From: Candidatus Lindowiibacteriota bacterium
GTDB lineage: Bacteria; Lindowbacteria; 2-12-FULL-62-27
Length of the DNA stretch: 5,826 bases
Assembly: GCA_023249255.1 (NCBI GenBank)
Contig: JAHFCY010000203.1
Coordinates: forward strand, 1 to 5,826
Reading direction: 5' to 3'
In this document: piece after piece, positions 1-5,826 of the stretch
Layout: every line of letters begins with the position of its first letter
Position numbering within the stretch: the stretch's first letter is position 1
The notes under the pieces: model-generated
The model's database searches: none
What the model was told of the DNA's origin: nothing
Seen by the model: the letters and a program-made list of their open reading frames with translations, nothing else
Translations under genes and position numbers: made by a program

Positions 1-344
1 ATCTCCGGGCTTCCATAGATGCCGACTTCGGGCATTTGGGTCATCCCCGCGCGCCGGGCGAGGGAATGAACCGTCCGGACCAACTCCTGCAGAGCAGGTT
101 CGCGTGTCTGCGGATCGACAACCTGAACGCCGACCATCCATTTGGCCATGACTTTCGACAGGGCAAGCGAGATGAACGCGCCACCCATGCCCCAGACGAG
201 ACAAAACGCCAGAAGCGCCGAGTAGTTGATTCCCCGCGCGGTCAGATAAGGCTTGATGCCCAGAACGTTCAGGACAATGCTGATCGTGACAACGACCAGC
301 AGGTTGACCAGCATGAACAGGAAAATTCGTTTCAAGAACGCCAT
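1..344 (-). CDS. htpX: Membrane zinc protease HtpX, N-terminal part
   Basis: The first 114 residues of a gene running off the left edge. The peptide starts MAFLKRIFLFMLVNLLVVVT and continues with two hydrophobic segments (about 5-29 and 40-62). GGAFISLALSKVMAKWMVGVQV (54-75), the 'R..L..LV.T...LA..AG...MPEVGIY' region (81-110) and GSPE then follow the HtpX order (in E. coli: GGSFVSLLMSKWMA, PQVAIY). HtpX is an inner-membrane M48 metallopeptidase that degrades misfolded membrane proteins, often with FtsH. The HEXXH active site lies downstream and is cut off, so intactness cannot be judged. The ATG at 344-342 follows GGAGGT with 7-base spacing, the best ribosome binding site in the window. The gap after def is 62 bases, the largest here, and holds a candidate promoter, so htpX may be transcribed separately. 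Confidence 0.93.
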   Translation of the reverse strand, partial: MAFLKRIFLFMLVNLLVVVTISIVLNVLGIKPYLTARGINYSALLAFCLVWGMGGAFISLALSKVMAKWMVGVQVVDPQTREPALQELVRTVHSLARRAGMTQMPEVGIYGSPE

Positions 345-351
345 ATTCTCC

Positions 352-357
352 ACCTCC
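352..357 (-). promoter_or_regulatory. Shine-Dalgarno of htpX
   Basis: GGAGGT on the minus strand, 7 bases before the ATG at 344. It fixes the htpX start and stands out because most other genes in the window (metG, tatD, the TPR gene, def) have no clear Shine-Dalgarno. Confidence 0.85.
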
Positions 358-378
358 AAAAATTTTGGGATTCGAATC
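356..378. repeat. Two adjacent short palindromes in the htpX leader
   Basis: Positions 369-378 read GATTCGAATC, a perfect 10-bp palindrome. Directly beside it, 356-368 read CCAAAA-A-TTTTGG, 6-base arms around one base, overlapping the edge of the htpX Shine-Dalgarno. They lie between the candidate -10 box and the start codon, where a repressor could bind. Both are short enough to be chance, and neither matches an operator I recognise. Confidence 0.35.
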
Positions 379-380
379 AC

Positions 381-410
381 ATTCTAACCCATCCAACGGC
401 TGAAATTCAA
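381..410 (-). promoter_or_regulatory. Candidate sigma70-type promoter of htpX
   Basis: On the minus strand TTGAAT (410-405) and TAGAAT (386-381) are separated by 18 bases. This matches TTGACA in 4 of 6 and TATAAT in 5 of 6 positions, and predicts a leader of roughly 30 bases before the htpX ATG. The -35 box overlaps the def stop codon. Such matches occur by chance, and the organism's sigma factor consensus is unknown; location in the widest intergenic gap ahead of a gene with a strong ribosome binding site supports it. Confidence 0.4.
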
Positions 411-955
411 TCCTGCCTGCCGGCAGGCAGGGAATGGGGGTACCGGGAAAATTCCTCCAAAAACGTGAGCGTCGACAGATCGGACATGCGGTCGAGATAG
501 ACTTTGCCGTCGAGATGATCGATCTCGTGCTGGATCGCCCGCGCGAAAAATCCTTCGGCGGAAATGAGTCGCGCGCAGCCTTTTTCATCCAGGGATTCAA
601 TCTCGCACCGCAGCGCGCGGTCGACTCGTCCCCGCATGTCCGGCACCGACAGGCACCCTTCCCAGTCGGCGGATGTTTCGACCGACGATTTGACGATTTT
701 TGGATTAATCAGGATTGTCAGTGGAATCTCCGGAGCTTCGGGATACCGCGCATTGGATTTGATCTCGATGACGGCCACCCGAATCGGCACGTGTACCTGG
801 GGCGCGGCCAGTCCGACACCGCTGTACTCGCGCATCGTTTCGACCATGGAGTCGATCAACCCGCGCGCCTCATCCCGCCCGCACCATCCTTCGGGAACAG
901 GCGCCGCAGTCTGCCGGATCACCGGATGCCCGAGTCTTGCGACTTTGAGAATCAT
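407..955 (-). CDS. def: Peptide deformylase
   Basis: A 182-residue metalloenzyme that removes the formyl group from N-formylmethionine of nascent proteins at the ribosome exit. All three family motifs are present: GVGLAAPQ (46-53), EGCLSVP (99-105) and QHEIDHLDG (142-150). The metal ligands are inferred as C101, H143 and H147, with E144 as the catalytic base and Q53 in the oxyanion site. The N-terminus (MILKVARLGHPVIRQ) is the standard start. The gene follows the unknown TPR gene at 34 bases and has no obvious Shine-Dalgarno. The usual partner fmt is not in the window. The tail is odd: after FLEEFSRYPHS the last residues LPAGRQ are encoded by a perfect palindrome, then D and TGA. This looks like an inserted repeat read as coding sequence; the catalytic domain is complete without it. 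Confidence 0.97.
   Translation of the reverse strand: MILKVARLGHPVIRQTAAPVPEGWCGRDEARGLIDSMVETMREYSGVGLAAPQVHVPIRVAVIEIKSNARYPEAPEIPLTILINPKIVKSSVETSADWEGCLSVPDMRGRVDRALRCEIESLDEKGCARLISAEGFFARAIQHEIDHLDGKVYLDRMSDLSTLTFLEEFSRYPHSLPAGRQD
412..431. repeat. Perfect 20-bp palindrome at the 3' end of def
   Basis: CCTGCCTGCC followed directly by its reverse complement GGCAGGCAGG, centred between 421 and 422. Each half also contains a tandem CCTG/CAGG repeat. On the def strand it encodes LPAGRQ, two codons before the stop. It is the only full copy in the window. As RNA it could fold into a GC-rich hairpin of 8 bp with a 4-base loop, but no U-tract follows on the minus strand, so it is not a standard intrinsic terminator. 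Its nature as a dispersed inserted repeat is inferred. Confidence 0.8.
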
Positions 956-989
956 GTTGAACGGTTGAGCGCGGCTTCCGGTCGAAAAA

Positions 990-2069
990 TCAAAAATCGT
1001 CTGTCTTCGACCACTTCATGTCGATTTTGCGGTCGACAATGTCGATGCGCCGCTTGGCGAGAAAAGCCTCGAACGAATTGAGCGCACGGTCTTTGTCGTA
1101 GACTTTGTGGAAGATCGGCATGGCGTCGTCAATCCGGCCTTTGCGGTAGAGCGCGAACGCATAGTTGTACATGGCGCGAAGGCTGTTGGTATCGCCGTCA
1201 AAGGTCTGTTTGAACTCGTTCAGAATCTGATCGGCGAGTTTGGAGTTGGGGTCGAATTTGATCGCCATGATTTTTTTCTCGGCGGCGACGTCGTTGATGG
1301 CGGTCTCCTCGAGGACTTTCCCCCACCAGTAGGTGGCCTCCGGATTTTGCTGCCAGTATCGGAGCGCCTCGAAAAACGACCGTTCGGCGGCGTCCAATGC
1401 GGCCGGCCAGGAAAAAAATCCGGCGGCGATCATGCTGTACCAGCCCATTTCGCTGATCTTTTTGTCCAGCGAGATCACGCGCCTGTTGCGCGGCTCGTAT
1501 TCCATGTCGGAGATGCTGATGATTTCTTTCAGGCAGGAGTGAATTTGCGAAATTTTGTCGATGGTTTTGTCGAGGATTTTTTTCTGAACGTCGTCAAAGG
1601 CCCGAACCTCGCGCAGATGATCGATCAGCGTGGCGTATTTCTCCGCCTCCTGCCGAAGATAGGCCTTCGTGTCCTCCGTCACGGTCGGCTTGTAGGCGAC
1701 ATCGCTCAATAGAAAGCCTTTCAGTGTTTCGATGTCCACCACGGCGTCAAGGGCTGCCAGCTCGCCCGCGACCGTGTCCATGTCCCGCGTCTTCTGTTGC
1801 TGGAGTTCCTTGGCCATCTTGTACATCGCGATGCCGTCTTCAGTGTAATGCCGGGAAGTGGTTTTCATGTAATAAACGAACGCCGAGAAAAGGATGGCGG
1901 CAATCAGAAAACATGCCCCGTAAATTTTGGCGTACCAGGTCCACGTATAGAATTTGGGATCGACCGGACCGGATTCCGGCGGCGCTGGAATCGCAACCGG
2001 AACGTCCGCGCCGGGTTTGCCGCCCGGCGTCGGTCTGTCTTCTCGGTCAGTTCGTTTCTTTTTGGACAT
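990..2069 (-). CDS. Hypothetical single-pass membrane protein with TPR-like repeats
   Basis: I do not recognise this 359-residue protein. The N-terminus (1-45) is charged and then Pro/Gly-rich, probably disordered, opening with MSKKKRTDRED. One clear hydrophobic segment at about 46-67 (KIYGACFLIAAILFSAFVYYM) follows; the positive N-terminal side suggests N-in/C-out topology with most of the protein outside the cytoplasmic membrane. There is no cleavable signal or lipobox. Residues 75-190 are charged and look helical, perhaps partly coiled coil. Residues 225-335 look like TPR or TPR-like hairpins: AERSFFEALRYWQQNP (228-243) and especially AMYNYAFALYRKGRIDDAMP (299-318), whose spacing matches the TPR consensus. 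Such proteins usually act as scaffolds, but no partner or enzyme activity is indicated. The gene begins 49 bases after tatD and ends 34 bases before def. The start ATG has no strong Shine-Dalgarno; it is favoured because it keeps the basic leader before the membrane segment. Confidence 0.85.
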   Translation of the reverse strand: MSKKKRTDREDRPTPGGKPGADVPVAIPAPPESGPVDPKFYTWTWYAKIYGACFLIAAILFSAFVYYMKTTSRHYTEDGIAMYKMAKELQQQKTRDMDTVAGELAALDAVVDIETLKGFLLSDVAYKPTVTEDTKAYLRQEAEKYATLIDHLREVRAFDDVQKKILDKTIDKISQIHSCLKEIISISDMEYEPRNRRVISLDKKISEMGWYSMIAAGFFSWPAALDAAERSFFEALRYWQQNPEATYWWGKVLEETAINDVAAEKKIMAIKFDPNSKLADQILNEFKQTFDGDTNSLRAMYNYAFALYRKGRIDDAMPIFHKVYDKDRALNSFEAFLAKRRIDIVDRKIDMKWSKTDDF

Positions 2070-2118
2070 GCGTCACGCTCTATCGAAAGTTTTGTTCGAT
2101 GCCGTTGAAAGCCGCAAC

Positions 2119-2922
2119 TTACGCGCCCGCCGGATAAATGTCAATCCCAAAGAGATCACGCTGATTCCGCTGAATTTGTTCGGACCACGAGCCGGCGGAC
2201 AGGCCGAAGGCCTGCGCGGTCACGTCAAACACGCGCGCGAGAAAGGCCGGCTCGTTTCGCCGTCCGCGGTGCGGCTCCGGCGCGAGATAGGGCGAGTCGG
2301 TTTCGAGCAGGACGCGGTCCGGGGGAATCCGCGCGAGAACGTCCCGGAGCGGTCCGGCCGTCCGGAACGTGATGATGCCGGTGAACGAGAGATAAAACCC
2401 GAGATCGAGAAACCCGCGGGCGTCGTCGTAGGCGCCGGTGAAACAGTGGATGACGCCGCGGATCCGCCCGGCTCGACTTTGAATCTGCGCCCGCACGTCG
2501 GCCGTCGCGGCCGACTCTCCGGATTTATCGCGGACGTGCAGGCAGGCGGGTTTGCGCGCCCGGCCGGCCAGATCGAGAAAAAACGACAGGGTCTCCATCT
2601 GTTTGTCCCGCGGGGAAAAATCGTAATAATAATCGAGGCCGATCTCGCCGATGCCGATGACGCGCGGATCCGCCGCCATCGATTCGAATTCGGCTGCCTG
2701 CGCCATCTCAAATCCGGCGGCGCGGTGTGGATGGACGCCGACGCACGGCCGGACCTCCGATCGCCGGCCGGCGATCTCCATGCATCGGCGGCTCGATTCG
2801 AGACTTTCGCCCGGCGCGACAATCGGGCTGATGCCAGCCCCGGTCGCGCGCGTGATCACGTCGTCCAGATCGCCGGAGAATTGAGGATCGTCCAGATGGC
2901 AATGCGTGTCGGAACAGATCAA
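2119..2922 (-). CDS. tatD: TatD-family metal-dependent hydrolase / DNase
   Basis: A 267-residue TIM-barrel amidohydrolase-like protein, the usual TatD length (about 255-270). The family metal ligands are all visible: DTHCHLD at 5-11 (H7, H9), GEIGLDYYYDFSP at 92-104 (E93), LHVRD (H129), IHCFTG (H159) and LLETDSPYLAPEPHRGRRNEP at 205-225 (D209). Characterised members are Mg2+-dependent 3'-5' exonucleases or DNases linked to DNA repair and quality control; despite the name they are not part of Tat protein export. The start is TTG, directly abutting the metG TAA. It is preferred because DTHCH normally lies within the first few residues and the next in-frame Met is residue 48, well past that motif. 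No strong Shine-Dalgarno is seen, so translation is probably coupled to metG. The exact substrate cannot be told from sequence. Confidence 0.95.
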   Translation of the reverse strand: MICSDTHCHLDDPQFSGDLDDVITRATGAGISPIVAPGESLESSRRCMEIAGRRSEVRPCVGVHPHRAAGFEMAQAAEFESMAADPRVIGIGEIGLDYYYDFSPRDKQMETLSFFLDLAGRARKPACLHVRDKSGESAATADVRAQIQSRAGRIRGVIHCFTGAYDDARGFLDLGFYLSFTGIITFRTAGPLRDVLARIPPDRVLLETDSPYLAPEPHRGRRNEPAFLARVFDVTAQAFGLSAGSWSEQIQRNQRDLFGIDIYPAGA

Positions 2923-4845
2923 TTATTTAACCCGGATGCCGGCCTGAATTTCACCGTCCACGGTGAGAACATGCAATGTCGTTTCATCTCCGGCGGCGAG
3001 GATCATGCCGCAGGATTCGACGCCGAATACTTTACGGGGTTTCAAATTCGCCACGACGACGACCGTTTTTCCGATGAGCTGATCCGGCTCGTATCGTTTG
3101 CCGATTCCGGCGACGATCTCCCTTTTGTCTTCCTCCGCGCCGCCCATCACGACGCTGAGGCGAAGCAGTTTGTCGCTGCCGCTGATTCGTTCCGCCGCAA
3201 GAATCCGGGCAGTGCGCAGATCAACTTTCTGAAAGTCGGTTATGTCGATGCCGCCGGGTTCGGCCGCCGGGCCCTGGGGTTGCGCCCCATCCGCCGTTGC
3301 CTTCGCCACCGGTTTTTCCTCCGATTTCGTCTCGACCTTTTTCACCAGCGGCTCACCTGTCGTTACCTTCCACGCACCGGCCGATTTCACAGCGTCGTCT
3401 TCTAAAATTTTCGGCCCCTGCTTAAACCACTCTCCGCAGCCGAGCCGCTTCACGGCCTCGTCCGCGAGCGCCGGCGTGTAGGCCGACAGCAAAAAAATGC
3501 CCCGCGCCAGATCGACCGCGCACGTTGCCAGCGTTTTGCGCCGAACGTCTTCGGCAGACTCCCAGGGCCGTTCGTCGTTGATTTTTTTGTTGAGCCGGGC
3601 AAAAAGGCCGAAGAGAGAGGTCAACGCAACAGAGAACTGAAACGATTCCGTCGCCTGGCGGGATTCGGCAAGAACCTTGAAGCGAATACCGTCGGGCGAA
3701 TCGGATTGATAGGATTCGAGATTCAGAACGCCATTTTCTTTCTGTCGAACGAGGGCGCAAATTCGCCCGACGAGGTTGCCGAATTCGTCGGCCAGGTCAT
3801 GGTTGATCCGGCCAACCATGGACGCGATCGAAAAATCTCCGTCGAGGCCGAATGGAACTTCCCGCAGAAGAAAATACCTGAACGCATCAACACCGTGGGT
3901 TTGCACCACCTCATTGGGATCGACCACGTTCCCCAGCGACTTTGACATCTTTTGGCCTTCGACGGTCCACCAACCATGGGCCACGATTTTCGGCAGGGAC
4001 AATCCCATCGCCATCAGCATGGTCGGCCAGTAGATGGAGTGAGCGGGGATCAGGATATCCTTGCCGATGAAGTGAATCACCTCGGACTCATCCCAGGCCG
4101 GCGGGCGGTTTCCGGTCAGACGCGGGGCGTACGTCAACGAGGAGGGATAGTTCAACAGCGCGTCAAACCAGACGTAGGTCACGAAATCCCGATCGAAGGG
4201 AAGGGGTATGCCCCAGGCGAGTCGGTTCTTCGCCCGGGAGATGCACATGTCCGGGTGAGGGCTCCTGAGCGATCCCAACACCTCGTTTTTCCTTTCTTCC
4301 GGAATAATTTTCAGCTCACCGGCGTTGATTTTATCCACAAGCTGATCGAGGCGGTTTTTCATCCGGAAGAAATAATTTTTTTCCGTCAATTTAACCACCT
4401 GCCGCCGGCACGACGGGCAATTGCCCTCCACGAGATCCTTGTCGGTCCAGTATTGCTCGCAGGGGACGCAATAGGATCCCTCGTATTCGCCCTCGTATAT
4501 CTCGTTCTTCTTCATCAGATCATCCAGCGCGGCCTGAACGTGGCGGATGTGCTCGGGATCGGTTGTGCGGATAAAACAATCGTTGGAAATGTTGAGCCGT
4601 TTCCAGAGCGACATGAATCGTTCCACGGTCTCGTCGCAGTGTTTTTTGGGTTCGATGCCGCGTTCGGCAGCCGCCTTCTGGACCTTGAGTCCGTGTTCGT
4701 CGGTTCCGGTCAGGAAAAAAACCGTCCGACCGAAATTGCGGTGGTGCCTGGCCAGAACGTCGGCGGCGATGGTCGTGTAGGCATGGCCGATGTGGGGCAC
4801 ATCGTTGACGTAATAAATCGGCGTCGTGATGACGAGGGGTCGCAT
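2923..4845 (-). CDS. metG: Methionyl-tRNA synthetase with C-terminal tRNA-binding domain
   Basis: A 640-residue class I aminoacyl-tRNA synthetase that attaches methionine to initiator and elongator tRNA(Met), using ATP, in the cytoplasm. The Rossmann catalytic domain opens with TTPIYYVNDVPHIGHAYTT (HIGH box 18-21) and contains FLTGTDEHG (44-52). A single zinc-knuckle-type insertion has CxxC pairs at 126/129 and 143/146. YVWFDALLNY and HFIGKDI follow, then the KMSKS loop at 299-303. The anticodon-binding helical domain spans about 345-470, with the W of NDERPW at 428. A Lys/Glu/Ala/Pro-rich linker (about 500-533) leads to an EMAP/Trbp111-like OB-fold domain (534-640: DFQKVDLRTARI, VANLKPRKVFGVESCGMILAA), which in relatives dimerises the enzyme and aids tRNA binding. 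All catalytic motifs are intact. The gap after ricT is 19 bases and no clear Shine-Dalgarno precedes the ATG. Confidence 0.98.
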   Translation of the reverse strand: MRPLVITTPIYYVNDVPHIGHAYTTIAADVLARHHRNFGRTVFFLTGTDEHGLKVQKAAAERGIEPKKHCDETVERFMSLWKRLNISNDCFIRTTDPEHIRHVQAALDDLMKKNEIYEGEYEGSYCVPCEQYWTDKDLVEGNCPSCRRQVVKLTEKNYFFRMKNRLDQLVDKINAGELKIIPEERKNEVLGSLRSPHPDMCISRAKNRLAWGIPLPFDRDFVTYVWFDALLNYPSSLTYAPRLTGNRPPAWDESEVIHFIGKDILIPAHSIYWPTMLMAMGLSLPKIVAHGWWTVEGQKMSKSLGNVVDPNEVVQTHGVDAFRYFLLREVPFGLDGDFSIASMVGRINHDLADEFGNLVGRICALVRQKENGVLNLESYQSDSPDGIRFKVLAESRQATESFQFSVALTSLFGLFARLNKKINDERPWESAEDVRRKTLATCAVDLARGIFLLSAYTPALADEAVKRLGCGEWFKQGPKILEDDAVKSAGAWKVTTGEPLVKKVETKSEEKPVAKATADGAQPQGPAAEPGGIDITDFQKVDLRTARILAAERISGSDKLLRLSVVMGGAEEDKREIVAGIGKRYEPDQLIGKTVVVVANLKPRKVFGVESCGMILAAGDETTLHVLTVDGEIQAGIRVK

Positions 4846-4864
4846 GGGAATCAGAGGGGTTGGA

Positions 4865-5689
4865 TCAAAGTCCGGATGATTTCACCGGATGCACGGACGA
4901 AACCGGGATTTCGCGGGTCATGCCCTGGGCGATGGAGATCGTCACGGTTTCTTTGATCGGATTTTGATAGATGACGGTTCCCTGAATGACGTCCGTGGCG
5001 ATCTGCGAATCGAGGGCCGGATATCGATCGAGGGTTTCGCGGTAGAAATCGAGTTCGTAGCGGAGACAGCACATGAGTTTTCCGCACAGGCCCGTGACCT
5101 TGTTCGGATTTTGCTGAAGCCCCTGATCCTTCGCCATCTTGATCGAGACCGGTTTCAAGTCGCAGAGAAACGTCGAACAGCACGTCCGCCGGCCGCAGGG
5201 TCCGAATCCGCCGACGACGCGGGTCTCCTCCCGCGCGCCGACCTGGCGCAATTCTATGCGAGCCCGGAACATCGCAGCCAGATCCTTGAGCAGTTCCCGA
5301 AAATCAATCCGGCCTTCGGCAGTAAATTGAAACGTCAGGCGCGTCCGGTCAAAGCTGTATCGCGCGGCAAAGAGATTCATCGGCAATCCGCGCCGCTCCA
5401 CCTGCACCCGGGCCTGGATCAACGCCTGCCTGGCCGAAAGGCTGTTTTTGGCGATCGTAAGCCGGTCGTCCTCGGTCGCCACCCGGACCACTTGGCCGGA
5501 GACATTGTCGCCGGTATCTTTGGCCGCAGGAGGAACAACCGGCCCGCTCTCGAGGCATTTTTCCTCCTGAACGATGACGATCCGGCCTTCCTCCACCGCC
5601 ACCCTATTTGCCGTATATGTCCGGGGTGCAGTGACCGGCTCAAGTCTCACCGCCACCCGCTGAATTTCTGTCCGTGTTTCCGTCAGCAT
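4865..5689 (-). CDS. ricT: PSP1 domain protein, RicT/YaaT family
   Basis: A 274-residue protein, about the length of Bacillus subtilis YaaT (RicT). After a divergent N-terminal part (1-100), residues 109-160 carry the family core (ARYSFD, FTAEGRIDFRELLKDLA, RIELRQVG). The signature follows: GGFGPCGRRTCCSTFL at about 160-175, PVSIKMAKDQ at 180-189, and LCGKLMCCLRYE at 201-212. Seven cysteines cluster there (165, 170, 171, 176, 202, 207, 208). In B. subtilis, RicT acts with RicA and RicF in a complex that binds [4Fe-4S] clusters and promotes RNase Y-dependent mRNA maturation; the family's role outside Firmicutes is less clear, so the RNA-processing role here is inferred. No RicA or RicF gene is visible. 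The ATG is preceded by GGAAGG about 10 bases upstream, inside the end of holB. The protein should be cytoplasmic; there is no signal peptide or membrane segment. Confidence 0.9.
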   Translation of the reverse strand: MLTETRTEIQRVAVRLEPVTAPRTYTANRVAVEEGRIVIVQEEKCLESGPVVPPAAKDTGDNVSGQVVRVATEDDRLTIAKNSLSARQALIQARVQVERRGLPMNLFAARYSFDRTRLTFQFTAEGRIDFRELLKDLAAMFRARIELRQVGAREETRVVGGFGPCGRRTCCSTFLCDLKPVSIKMAKDQGLQQNPNKVTGLCGKLMCCLRYELDFYRETLDRYPALDSQIATDVIQGTVIYQNPIKETVTISIAQGMTREIPVSSVHPVKSSGL

Positions 5690-5695
5690 CCGGGA

Positions 5696-5826
5696 TCAGC
5701 CTTCCACGTGGGACGCCGAACCGGCATCCGGCTCGTTCGCCATCCATCCGAGCACGGTCTGAACGACCAACGCCCGCGCGGGATTGTAACGAAGTTCGGA
5801 TTGCAACTCAAGAAGCCGCCGTGCCC
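5696..5826 (-). CDS. holB: DNA polymerase III delta' subunit, C-terminal fragment (probable)
   Basis: Only the last 42 codons and the TGA stop are inside the window; the rest lies beyond the right edge. The visible peptide contains RLLELQSELRYNPARALVVQ, followed by a short polar tail. A helix with an 'L..L...LRYN.N..LALE.LLL'-like pattern is typical of the extreme C-terminus of delta'/HolB clamp-loader subunits, where it forms the collar domain that holds the pentameric loader together. The call also rests on context: holB immediately upstream of a PSP1/RicT gene and metG is a common bacterial arrangement. The stop lies 6 bases before the ricT start, so the two genes are probably cotranscribed and perhaps coupled. 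With so little sequence, another AAA+ clamp-loader-like protein cannot be excluded; no ATPase motif is visible here. Confidence 0.6.
   Translation of the reverse strand, partial: ARRLLELQSELRYNPARALVVQTVLGWMANEPDAGSASHVEG

Noticed and set aside
36-500. Plus-strand open frame (154 codons) across htpX and the end of def
   Set aside because: Its translation has no family resemblance, while the minus strand encodes clear HtpX and deformylase sequence over the same bases.
1405-1425. Homopolymer A run as a possible frameshift or slippage site in the TPR gene
   Set aside because: The frame continues normally on both sides and similar runs occur in metG; there is no overlapping downstream frame to shift into.
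2082-2100. Inverted repeat ATCGAA...TTCGAT with a 7-base loop between tatD and the TPR gene
   Set aside because: Only 6 bp and AT-rich, with no U-tract; too weak for a terminator and compatible with chance.
2526-2542. Possible second copy of the def palindrome (GCAGGCAGG-like) inside tatD
   Set aside because: Only part of one half matches and there is no inverted partner; it encodes ordinary tatD codons (KPACLHV region).
1954-3405. Long plus-strand open frame (483 codons) opposite tatD and the 3' part of metG
   Set aside because: It lies fully antisense to two genes with intact family motifs. The translation is Arg/Gly/Asp-rich with no recognisable domain, as expected for a shadow frame in GC-biased codons.
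3952-4956. Plus-strand open frame (334 codons) opposite metG
   Set aside because: Antisense to the metG catalytic domain, no recognisable motif and no ribosome binding site; an artefact of codon composition.

Overview
This window is a compact stretch of bacterial chromosome with every recognisable gene on the minus strand, so it reads from right to left. It looks like core genome: I see no transposase, integrase, phage gene, CRISPR array, rRNA or tRNA. Composition is moderately GC-rich by eye. Gene content and the membrane proteins fit a free-living-type bacterium, but nothing here fixes the phylum.

Order from high to low coordinates: (1) the last 42 codons of a probable DNA polymerase III delta' subunit (holB-like), cut by the right edge; (2) a complete PSP1/RicT (YaaT) family protein with the full cysteine-rich signature; (3) a complete methionyl-tRNA synthetase with a C-terminal tRNA-binding domain; (4) a complete TatD-family metal-dependent nuclease starting at TTG directly after the metG stop; (5) a 359-residue protein of unknown function with one membrane anchor and TPR-like helical repeats; (6) peptide deformylase; (7) the first 114 residues of the membrane protease HtpX, cut by the left edge before its catalytic motif.

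Genes 1 to 4 are packed with gaps of 0 to 19 bases and match the known holB-psp1-metG-tatD neighbourhood of many bacteria, so they are probably one transcript. The unknown gene and def follow at gaps of 49 and 34 bases and may belong to the same transcript. htpX has the best Shine-Dalgarno of the window and a plausible promoter of its own overlapping the end of def, so it may start a new unit. Together the genes serve replication, translation (initiator/elongator Met charging and N-terminal deformylation), RNA/DNA processing and membrane protein quality control.

The features most worth a second look are the unknown membrane-anchored TPR gene, and a perfect 20-bp palindrome at the 3' end of def that encodes an LPAGRQ tail and looks like an inserted short repeat. 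I found no convincing new multi-gene system.
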